From: Parcubacteria group bacterium CG11_big_fil_rev_8_21_14_0_20_41_14
Lineage (GTDB): Bacteria; Patescibacteriota; Patescibacteriia; UBA2169
Assembly: GCA_002787075.1 (NCBI GenBank)
Contig: PCVT01000175.1
Location: 1-9,259 of the forward strand
Reading direction: 5' to 3'
Length of the DNA: 9,259 nt
The notes beneath the pieces were generated by a model. That model did not search any database and was not told where the DNA came from. It was given only the letters and a program-made list of their open reading frames with translations. This document shows positions 1-7,524 of this stretch, one piece after another (position 1 is the first letter of the stretch; each line of letters opens with the position of its first letter). The position numbers were made by a program, and so were the translations under genes.

Positions 1-11
1 GACGGGTATAA

Positions 12-365
12 TTACGCTTCTTCTCTCTTTTTTGACGCAATTCTCCAGTGATAGAGATATAAGGGCAATCCAATAATCAACTGAGCTGAAGCACTTGCCG
101 CGTCCCTCTGGCGCTGCTGAGTTATTCGCTTATCATTCTGTACTTGCGCTTCTGCTTCTGTTATCTGTTCAATTTCCACGCCCTTTTCATCCATCATAAC
201 TGGCTGGCGCACATATTCATAAGTGTAATTATCCGCTTCAGTGAACACCCATGCCTTAAGACCCATGTCAATGAATCTGACACCAGCGATAATCACCAAC
301 ACTAATCCTACCAAAGAAAAAAGATATAGATAGATAGTGCGTATGAGTTTTGTTTTATCTGACAT
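12..365 (-). CDS. Small two-helix membrane protein, DUF5671-like
   Basis: A 117-residue protein with an N-terminal hydrophobic helix at about residues 11-31, a polar middle (about 45-90, rich in Glu, Gln and Arg), and a second hydrophobic stretch at about 93-107 that ends in GLPLYLYHWR followed by a basic tail. The pattern of a leading LIRTIYLYLFSLVGL helix and a closing GLPLxLYHWR helix resembles the DUF5671 family of small bacterial membrane proteins; this is recalled by eye, not searched. Function is unknown. It starts 22 bp after the rplK stop, so it probably shares the secE-nusG-rplK transcript. No Shine-Dalgarno motif precedes the ATG; the leader is nearly pure A/T. The gene occupies the place where rplA often follows rplK. 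Only 11 bases remain beyond its stop, so what follows cannot be seen. Confidence 0.75.
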   Translation of the reverse strand: MSDKTKLIRTIYLYLFSLVGLVLVIIAGVRFIDMGLKAWVFTEADNYTYEYVRQPVMMDEKGVEIEQITEAEAQVQNDKRITQQRQRDAASASAQLIIGLPLYLYHWRIASKKREEA

Positions 366-387
366 ATATTTTTATTTTAATAATAAA

Positions 388-810
388 TTACTTTACTTCA
401 AGCCCCATTTGACGAGCAGTTCCCTCAATAATGCGCATAGCTGCATCAATATCATTCGCGTTCAAATCCGGCATTTTCTGCTCAGCAATAGCGCGGATCT
501 GATCCTTGGTGACTTTGCCGACTTTCTTAGTATTCGGGGTTCCGGATCCACTCTTTAATCCAGTTGCCTTTTTCAATAATTCAGCTGCTGGAGGGGTTTT
601 AAGAATAAACGTAAAACTGCGGTCCGCGAAAATGGTAATTACCACTGGGATAATATCGCCATGCATTTCTTTTGTTTTATCGTTAAACTGAGAGCAGAAT
701 TCCTGCATATTAACGCCATGGGGCCCGAGAGCTGTTCCTACTGGAGGCGCTGGGTTTGCCTGGCCAGCTGGAATCTGCAACTTAACTTGTGCTTTAATTT
801 CTTTTGCCAT
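388..810 (-). CDS. rplK: Ribosomal protein uL11
   Basis: This is the 140-residue large-subunit protein L11. It binds the GTPase-associated region of 23S rRNA and supports factor binding in elongation and termination. The N-terminal domain (about 1-72) carries the family signature [16 protein letters not shown] (14-29) followed by HGVNMQEFC. The C-terminal rRNA-binding domain (about 76-140) contains [14 protein letters not shown] and ends in [14 protein letters not shown]. Length is normal for the family. I chose the ATG at 810 (MAKEIKAQ). An upstream in-frame ATG at 825 would add five residues and overlap nusG, and would give an atypical N-terminus. The chosen start follows the nusG TAA after a single base, so translation is probably coupled. 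No Shine-Dalgarno motif is visible. rplA does not follow directly; a membrane protein gene does. Confidence 0.97.
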   Translation of the reverse strand: MAKEIKAQVKLQIPAGQANPAPPVGTALGPHGVNMQEFCSQFNDKTKEMHGDIIPVVITIFADRSFTFILKTPPAAELLKKATGLKSGSGTPNTKKVGKVTKDQIRAIAEQKMPDLNANDIDAAMRIIEGTARQMGLEVK

Positions 811-811
811 A

Positions 812-1357
812 TTATATTTTTTCAACTTGTAAGAAATCTAATTCAACTGGGGTTTCGCGGCCGAACATGTTGACCAGTACTTTGACTTTGCCACGTGATG
901 AATCAACATGCGCGACCTTGCCTTCAAATTCCTTGAACGGACCATCTGTAATCTTGACTGGCTGATCAACGCTAATGTCAACTTTGAATTCCGGCTCCTT
1001 AATGCCCATGCGCTTCTGTAAGCCCTTGACATCTTCTTCTGAAATGGGGGTTGGTGTATTTCCGGTGCCAATGAATCCTGTTACATTAGGAGTGTTTCGC
1101 ACAACATACCAAGAATCATCTGTTACAACCATTTCAACCATAACATATCCAGGATAAATCTTTTCCGTGATTGTGGTGCGCTTGCCGTTCTTGATTTTAA
1201 TCTTGGTCTCGGTCGGAACCATCACATCAAAAATCTTATCCCCCATGTCCAAGGATTCAATTCTTTGCTTTAAGTTGCGGGCCACGTTTTCTTCGTATCC
1301 TGAGTAGGTATGCAATACATACCATCTTCGGCCTAAGTTTAATGTCTGCTTTGGCAT
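812..1357 (-). CDS. nusG: Transcription elongation/antitermination factor NusG
   Basis: A 181-residue NusG. It binds RNA polymerase, promotes processive elongation, and can link transcription to Rho or the ribosome. The NGN domain covers about residues 11-104 and includes [20 protein letters not shown] (10-29), the [10 protein letters not shown] strand (67-76) and [15 protein letters not shown] (83-97). The C-terminal KOW domain (about 131-180) contains [14 protein letters not shown], then [19 protein letters not shown]. Both domains and the length are standard. It sits between secE and rplK as in most bacteria. The ATG follows the secE stop by one base, and a GGAG motif lies ten bases upstream inside the last secE codons, supporting this start. 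Confidence 0.97.
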   Translation of the reverse strand: MPKQTLNLGRRWYVLHTYSGYEENVARNLKQRIESLDMGDKIFDVMVPTETKIKIKNGKRTTITEKIYPGYVMVEMVVTDDSWYVVRNTPNVTGFIGTGNTPTPISEEDVKGLQKRMGIKEPEFKVDISVDQPVKITDGPFKEFEGKVAHVDSSRGKVKVLVNMFGRETPVELDFLQVEKI

Positions 1358-1358
1358 A

Positions 1359-1547
1359 TTAAAAATTCTCCAAAAGCCATTCTAAAAGCTTATTCAGACC
1401 AAAATCAGCGCCCCCTAAAAATAGCGCAATTGCAACTGATACTATAATAACAAGTATTGTTGAATTAATGGTTTGCTGTTTGGTTGGCCAAGTGACTTTT
1501 GCTAATTCTTGGCGCGCTTCTCTAAGATATTTGATGATTTTGTTCAT
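1359..1547 (-). CDS. secE: Preprotein translocase subunit SecE
   Basis: A 62-residue single-helix SecE, the essential clamp subunit of the SecYEG protein export channel in the inner membrane. The cytoplasmic amphipathic helix carries the family motif ELAKVTWPTKQQ (14-25). It is followed by one transmembrane helix (about 29-48, ILVIIVSVAIALFLGG) and a short C-terminal amphipathic segment. The length matches the short SecE form found in most bacteria outside the Enterobacteria. It is the first gene of the secE-nusG-rplK cluster, behind its own promoter and a 70-base leader with two hairpins. The second hairpin ends seven bases before the ATG. No Shine-Dalgarno motif is present there, so the hairpin may affect initiation. 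Confidence 0.95.
   Translation of the reverse strand: MNKIIKYLREARQELAKVTWPTKQQTINSTILVIIVSVAIALFLGGADFGLNKLLEWLLENF
1369..1372 (-). promoter_or_regulatory. Ribosome binding site of nusG
   Basis: On the minus strand a GGAG (within TTGGAGAATTT) sits about ten bases before the nusG ATG, inside the final codons of secE. It is one of only two clear Shine-Dalgarno motifs in the window and fixes the nusG start. Confidence 0.6.
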
Positions 1548-1554
1548 AGATTCT

Positions 1555-1581
1555 GATTTTTCGCGGATTCCGCGAAAAATC
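1555..1581 (-). repeat. 27-bp near-perfect palindrome in the secE leader
   Basis: Arms GATTTTTCGCGGA and TCCGCGAAAAATC are exact reverse complements separated by one base. As RNA this gives a 12-bp stem with a 3-base loop. It lies seven bases upstream of the secE ATG in the transcript, where a ribosome would load. It may be a translational control hairpin, a second bidirectional terminator-like element (A- and T-tracts flank the GC core), or a dispersed palindromic repeat. Which of these it is cannot be decided here. Confidence 0.75.
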
Positions 1582-1586
1582 TATCT

Positions 1587-1609
1587 AAAAATGCCCTTTC
1601 CGGGCACTT
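1587..1609 (-). terminator. Intrinsic terminator-like hairpin, gyrB end or secE attenuator
   Basis: On the minus strand, AAGTGCCC and GGGCATTT pair around a GGAAA loop (five GC-rich pairs, then one G-U and A-U pairs) and are followed by five Ts. It lies about 60 bases after the gyrB stop, so it can end the gyrB transcript. It also lies downstream of the predicted secE promoter (TATAAT at 1626-1631), so it would sit in the first 35 bases of the secE transcript and could act as an attenuator. The stem is short, so its strength is uncertain. Confidence 0.6.
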
Positions 1610-1625
1610 GTTGATAACTAATTGT

Positions 1626-1653
1626 ATTATACATAAAATTAAAAATAATGCAA
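1626..1653 (-). promoter_or_regulatory. Predicted promoter of secE-nusG-rplK
   Basis: On the minus strand, TTGCAT (1648-1653) and a perfect TATAAT (1626-1631) are separated by 16 bases in the gap between gyrB and secE. The expected start of transcription is near 1619, giving a leader of about 70 bases. The -10 match is exact; the -35 is four of six. This is inferred from consensus only. Confidence 0.6.
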
Positions 1654-1669
1654 GTTGACAAAAAGGAGA

Positions 1670-3718
<2,049 letters not shown>

Positions 3719-3753
3719 TCAACAGTAAAAACGCATAAAAATACGCTTATTTG

Positions 3754-3774
3754 TATAGGTTACTTACACCTATA
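3754..3774. promoter_or_regulatory. Inverted repeat overlapping the gyrB promoter, operator candidate
   Basis: Perfect 7-bp arms TATAGGT (3754-3760) and ACCTATA (3768-3774) flank a 7-bp spacer. The repeat touches the predicted -10 element and covers the expected transcription start. This is the usual position for a repressor site. No regulator gene is visible nearby and the site matches no operator I recognise. Confidence 0.5.
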
Positions 3775-3782
3775 TGATAGCA
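3774..3782 (-). promoter_or_regulatory. Predicted extended -10 promoter of gyrB
   Basis: The minus strand reads TGCTATCAT, an extended -10 (TGnTATCAT, one mismatch to TATAAT). It lies about 60 bases before the gyrB ATG. No good -35 is present at 16-18 bases; a T-rich run is there instead. It falls in the 94-bp gap between the antiporter stop and gyrB. Confidence 0.4.
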
Positions 3783-3809
3783 TAATTGTATAAAAAAAGA
3801 AAGCCTAAT

Positions 3810-4769
3810 TTACCCCCAAAACTTCACACTATAGATGAAATACAGAATATATCCAACCACTAATACACCGCCTTCAAAACGGGATAATTTGTGTGATGAC
3901 TTGAACATTACAGCCGCTAAAATCGCAAAAAATATAAAAGCTGGAAAATCAAAAATCAGCAAATCAGGATGAATCTTGAGTGGCTTTATAAGTGCTGCAA
4001 TGCCAACCACTAAGTGCACATTCATTACATTTGAGCCGATTATATTGCCGATTCCTAATCCTGGATGATGGCGCACCGCGGACATGATAGTAACCATGAA
4101 TTCCGGAATAGAAGCGCCAATCGCGATAATTATAATTCCCACGAAAAGTTGGGACACGCCAAGCCAAAGCGCGATTGCCAAAGACGAATCAACAAATAAT
4201 TTCGCGCCCCCGATAATTAACAATAATCCAATAATAATCTTAATCCAGGCTTTGCTGGATTTCATTGCTTTCTTTTTTCGCTTTTTCATTTTATGTTTTC
4301 CAATATCTTCCAACACCTCGCGCTGGGAGACCTTCACTGAATACCATTGAAACAGAATGCCTAAGGCAATCAACAGCATGGCATCGCCTCGGCTGATAGT
4401 TAAATCAAACGCTAAAAAGAAAATCAAAACCGAAGCAAGCATAATCCAAGGAAATTCATGCTTTAGAGTGCTTTCTTTGATGCTTATAGGCGATATAATG
4501 GCTGCTAACCCAAAAATAAACCCAAGCTTTAAAATGCTTGAGCCAAGAGCGTTGCCGATTATTAAATCATTAGCGTTTGAAAGAGAGGAAGTAATGACAA
4601 TTGAAAGTTCTGGCATGATTGAGCCAAGAGTTATAACAGTGATCCCAATCACAACTGTTGAAACTCCGAATTTCGTTGCTAAAGCGGAAGAATGGTCAAT
4701 CATCAAATCAGCGCCTTTATAAAGAGCCAAAACGCCAATTAGTAAAAATAATATTACAAAAAATGTCAT
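3810..4769 (-). CDS. CaCA-family cation antiporter (YrbG-like) with altered ion site
   Basis: A 319-residue inner-membrane protein with the two inverted alpha repeats of the Ca2+/cation antiporter family. Repeat 1 is GSIMPEL (49-55) with GNALGSSILK (72-81); repeat 2 is GASIPEF (218-224) with GNIIGSNVMN (241-250). About ten hydrophobic helices are visible. A strongly basic loop (about 159-170, KMKKRKKK) separates the halves, as expected for the cytoplasmic linker. Both key glutamates are kept (E54, E223). By alignment to the archaeal NCX_Mj exchanger, however, N81 is replaced by K81, D240 by N250 and T209 by A219. The usual role is Na+-driven Ca2+ export, but the substituted site makes the ion and coupling uncertain. 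It starts 35 bp after the preceding gene, with an A-rich leader and no Shine-Dalgarno motif. Confidence 0.9.
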   Translation of the reverse strand: MTFFVILFLLIGVLALYKGADLMIDHSSALATKFGVSTVVIGITVITLGSIMPELSIVITSSLSNANDLIIGNALGSSILKLGFIFGLAAIISPISIKESTLKHEFPWIMLASVLIFFLAFDLTISRGDAMLLIALGILFQWYSVKVSQREVLEDIGKHKMKKRKKKAMKSSKAWIKIIIGLLLIIGGAKLFVDSSLAIALWLGVSQLFVGIIIIAIGASIPEFMVTIMSAVRHHPGLGIGNIIGSNVMNVHLVVGIAALIKPLKIHPDLLIFDFPAFIFFAILAAVMFKSSHKLSRFEGGVLVVGYILYFIYSVKFWG

Positions 4770-4804
4770 GATTTTTGTTTTTGTTTAAATCCAGAATAAT
4801 GATG

Positions 4805-5083
4805 CTAATCCTTTTTCTCGTCCTCATCCAGAAGTTTGAAATCCAAGTGAAGACCTCCCCATCTTTTTGACACTAGATTATAGCAAAACGCCACAATCAT
4901 GCCCAAAATCGCGCCAAGAATACCAAATAGAATAATTCCAATTAACAAGGATACTGTTCCGCTTCCAAACGCCGTGGTTCCTGAAACAAGAGATATCACC
5001 GCAAACACAATATACATTACAGTGAGAACAAAGCTGAATACTCTTGCTGAAGACCCCAAGGAAATAGTTTTTAATTCATACAT
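4805..5083 (-). CDS. Small two-helix membrane protein, DUF3566-like tail
   Basis: A 92-residue protein with two hydrophobic helices at about 13-35 and 43-68, joined by a Gly/Ser-rich turn (SGTTAFGSGTVS). The second helix is glycine-patterned (GIILFGILGAILGMIVAF). It leads into YNLVSKRWGGLHLDF, a segment resembling the end of DUF3566 membrane proteins (FN.L....GG...), and an acidic/basic tail ending in DEDEKKD. The DUF3566 link is weak and from memory. No function can be given. The ATG is nine bases after the pheT stop, so the two are probably co-transcribed. It ends in TAG, the only non-TAA stop in the window. No Shine-Dalgarno motif is visible in its A/T leader. Confidence 0.7.
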   Translation of the reverse strand: MYELKTISLGSSARVFSFVLTVMYIVFAVISLVSGTTAFGSGTVSLLIGIILFGILGAILGMIVAFCYNLVSKRWGGLHLDFKLLDEDEKKD

Positions 5084-5092
5084 ATTTTTATT

Positions 5093-7522
5093 TTATTTAA
5101 AATTTATTTTAAACTTTTTTTCTAAAGTCAAACAAAGCTTTTCCATAATTTGGTCCACTTCGATTGATTCAAGAGTCCTATCAGTTGAAGAAAATGTCAA
5201 GCGCATTGTTAAGCTCGCGTTTTTTTGATTTGAGCCAGGATACACATCAAATAATTCTACATTTTTTATAAGCAAATTAAATTTCTTTATCACAGATTCA
5301 ATCTCTGTATATTGTACCATATTTTGGGATATGATTGAAAGATCCCGCTCAACGCAAGGATAATAACTAATTGGCTTAAATATAACTTTTTCATTTTTAG
5401 CGGATTTTTGAATAAATTCAAGATTGATAATCGCGATAGCGCAACATGATCTGAATCTTAATAATGATACTGAATTTTTGGGATAAATATTGATGCGCGC
5501 TATCTCCTGCTTGCCTGACAAAAGGCAGTATGTTTTGCTATTTTTTTCAACTGATAATTTCGCGCCAAAAAATGATTCTACAACTCCGCGCAATTCGCGA
5601 TATAATTGCTCGTCTGTCTCTTTAGTATCTATTATGCCAATACATGCTTGCCAATTTTCTTGATCTTTATTAAATATTTTTCCAATTTCAAACAATCGGA
5701 ATTCATCCCGCGAAAGGAGCGCGCTATTTTGGGAAAGCTTATCCAGCATCCAAGGCTTTAAAGACGCGCGCAAAAATGGATATTCATCATTAACTGGATT
5801 AGTAAGCTTGATATGATGTGATTTCGGTATTCCTGAAAATTCAAGTAATTTTTCATTATAGAATGAATAGGTTAACAATTCTGAATATCCAATTCCAGCG
5901 AGATAGTGCCTGAGATTATGGCGCAATTTATGAAGATGCTCCATTCTTGGCGATACCAAGTCAGCTTGAGGCAGGGTCTTTGGCATGGTATTGTAATCTA
6001 TCATTCTTCCAATTTCTTCTATAAGGTCTTCTGGAATTTTGATATCATGCATTCGCCAGGATGGGACTTTGACAATAATCTTCCCTCCTTTACTAAGGCG
6101 GGATTTGAGGGGGGTTCCTTCTGATGCTTCAAATCCCAAACACGTTAAAATTGATTTTGCTTTCGCGCTAGTAACGCTCACGCCTAAAATCCGCTCTACC
6201 TGGTTAATAGATAAGCTTATGGTTAATTCTTGATTTTTCACTTCTCCGGCTGTAACTATGCCTTTCAAAATAGTGCCACCAGCTAGTTCGTGGATAAGCG
6301 CGGCAGCTCGGTCAATTGCTTCTTCAACAACTTGCGCGTCAATTCCTTTTTCAAAACGGGACGATGATTCACTGCGCAATCCCAAAGCTTTTGATGTTTT
6401 GCGGATTGATTTTTGGTCAAATATGGCTGATTCTAAAATAATATTATTGGTCGCGTCCGTGACCGCGGTTTCTTGGCCACCCATAATGCCGGCGATCGCG
6501 ATTGGCTTTTTGCTATCCGCGATAACAAGCATGTCTGGATTAAGTGTATATTTTTGCTCATCCAAAGCTAGAATTTTCTCCGTGGCTTTTGCTTTTCGGA
6601 TTATAATGATTTTTCCATTAACCAAGTTCGCGTCAAACGCGTGCATAGGATGCCCAAGTTCCATCATTACATAGTTGGTAACATCAACGATATTGTTTAT
6701 CGGACGAATGTTGACTTGAAGAAGCTTGTTCTGCAACCACAAAGGCGACTCTTTCACATCCACGCCTTGGATGACACGTGCGCAGTATTTCGGGCATAAC
6801 TTTTTGTCTTCAATTTTCACGCTCACTGATGAAGACGCTGGTGTGCCACTCTCTCTTACCTCTCCCCCTTTACTAAGGGGGAGATTGAGAGGGGGTCTCT
6901 TCCCATACAAAGCTCCAACTTCCCTTGCTAACCCGCGAATACTAAAACAATCCGGACGATTCGGAGTAATATCTAATTCTAATACTGGATCATCTAGTTC
7001 CAGATATTTGACAACATCAGTTCCGATTTTTGCATCTTCAGGCAAAATGAAAATCCCAGAATGATCATCCCCTATTCCCAGCTCTCTTTGGCTACACATC
7101 ATTCCTTGGCTCGCGATTCCGCGAATCTTTCGCGCCTCTATTGAAATGCCAGGCACGCTTCCGCCAAGCATGGCAACTGGAACCTTTTGCATGGGTTTGA
7201 TGTTTTTCGCTCCGCATACGATTTCAAGCAAACAACGCGAATGGTCGGCGTCGCGCAAACGGTCGGCGACCTTTAAAAGAGGTCGCCGACCGTTTGCGCG
7301 ACCGATTGCGCTACACACATCAACATGCGCGATCTGAAGATTATCCGCGTCTGGATGCGGCTCAATGGATTTAATCTGTCCTATAACAATTTTTGACAAG
7401 CCCATGCTGTTATCAACGATTTTCTCCACTTCGCTTCCGGACAAAGTCAACCGCTCCGCGATTTCTTGCGGACTTGCTTTTATGTTCACGAATTGTTTGA
7501 GCCAAGAGATTGGGAGGTTCAT
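5093..7522 (-). CDS. pheT: Phenylalanine-tRNA ligase beta subunit carrying three in-frame repeat insertions
   Basis: An 809-residue beta chain of the alpha2-beta2 PheRS, which charges tRNA-Phe and edits mischarged Tyr. Visible parts are the N-terminal segment MNLPISWLKQFV, the OB-fold tRNA-binding domain (about 40-150, IEPHPDADNLQIAHVDV then LEIVCGAKNI), the B3/4 editing domain (about 235-395, with ELGHPMHAFD and IAGIMGG), B5 (about 430-512, VPSWRMHDIKIPEDLIEEI), the catalytic-like core (about 520-700) and the FDX-ACB anticodon-binding domain (about 715-809). Length is close to the family norm near 800, although three repeat-derived peptides are present: about residues 71-95 in the OB fold, 208-222 between domains, and 470-481 in B5. 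All three keep the frame. The ATG follows the previous stop by two bases and has an AGGA five bases upstream. pheS is not adjacent. Confidence 0.95.
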   Translation of the reverse strand: MNLPISWLKQFVNIKASPQEIAERLTLSGSEVEKIVDNSMGLSKIVIGQIKSIEPHPDADNLQIAHVDVCSAIGRANGRRPLLKVADRLRDADHSRCLLEIVCGAKNIKPMQKVPVAMLGGSVPGISIEARKIRGIASQGMMCSQRELGIGDDHSGIFILPEDAKIGTDVVKYLELDDPVLELDITPNRPDCFSIRGLAREVGALYGKRPPLNLPLSKGGEVRESGTPASSSVSVKIEDKKLCPKYCARVIQGVDVKESPLWLQNKLLQVNIRPINNIVDVTNYVMMELGHPMHAFDANLVNGKIIIIRKAKATEKILALDEQKYTLNPDMLVIADSKKPIAIAGIMGGQETAVTDATNNIILESAIFDQKSIRKTSKALGLRSESSSRFEKGIDAQVVEEAIDRAAALIHELAGGTILKGIVTAGEVKNQELTISLSINQVERILGVSVTSAKAKSILTCLGFEASEGTPLKSRLSKGGKIIVKVPSWRMHDIKIPEDLIEEIGRMIDYNTMPKTLPQADLVSPRMEHLHKLRHNLRHYLAGIGYSELLTYSFYNEKLLEFSGIPKSHHIKLTNPVNDEYPFLRASLKPWMLDKLSQNSALLSRDEFRLFEIGKIFNKDQENWQACIGIIDTKETDEQLYRELRGVVESFFGAKLSVEKNSKTYCLLSGKQEIARINIYPKNSVSLLRFRSCCAIAIINLEFIQKSAKNEKVIFKPISYYPCVERDLSIISQNMVQYTEIESVIKKFNLLIKNVELFDVYPGSNQKNASLTMRLTFSSTDRTLESIEVDQIMEKLCLTLEKKFKINFK
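6081..6120 (-). repeat. Palindromic repeat in pheT, LSKGG family, copy 2
   Basis: The core arms TCCCTCCTT (6082-6090) and AAGGCGGGA (6095-6103) flank TACT and match at eight of nine positions. A G-rich tail (TTTGAGGGGGGTTCC) follows. The same layout with the identical centre CCTTTACTAAGG occurs at 6859-6901 in the same gene. On the coding strand it reads TPLKSRLSKGGK (about residues 470-481), in the B5 domain just before the conserved VPSWR segment, where PheT proteins normally have only a short loop. Confidence 0.8.
6859..6901 (-). repeat. Palindromic repeat in pheT, LSKGG family, copy 1
   Basis: Perfect 9-bp arms CTCCCCCTT (6862-6870) and AAGGGGGAG (6875-6883) flank TACT, followed by the tail ATTGAGAGGGGGTCTCT. 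It shares the centre CCTTTACTAAGG and the G-rich tail with the copy at 6081-6120, with small differences including one indel outside the core. The coding strand reads RPPLNLPLSKGGEV (209-222). This falls in the linker between EVGALYGK and the start of the B3/4 domain, so the insert is probably solvent-exposed. Confidence 0.85.
7237..7311 (-). repeat. Perfect 22-bp-arm palindrome inserted in pheT OB-fold coding region
   Basis: Arms at 7250-7271 and 7281-7302 are exact reverse complements (22 bp each) around the 9-base loop TTTAAAAGA. Looser symmetry continues outward: 7237-7249 resembles the reverse complement of 7300-7311. On the coding strand a 12-base unit is repeated in tandem, GCGCAATCGGTC then GCGCAAACGGTC (7311-7288), giving AIGR-ANGR. 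The block is about 75 nt, or 25 codons, with no stop, and lies between VDV and LEIVCGA of the OB fold. It is locally much richer in G+C than its surroundings. It differs in sequence from the LSKGG repeats. Confidence 0.88.
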
Positions 7523-7524
7523 AA

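Noticed and set aside
1610..1622. DnaA-box-like TTATCAACA on the minus strand after gyrB
   Set aside because: It is a single site with one mismatch to the usual box; no cluster, dnaA or AT-rich unwinding region supports an origin.
3783..3809. T-rich run after the antiporter stop as a terminator
   Set aside because: The minus strand has a run of Ts but no convincing stem before it, so an intrinsic terminator is not supported.
4357..4722. 121-codon plus-strand open frame
   Set aside because: It is a mirror of the antiporter gene on the minus strand, whose family motifs are clear; no promoter or ribosome site is visible for the plus frame.
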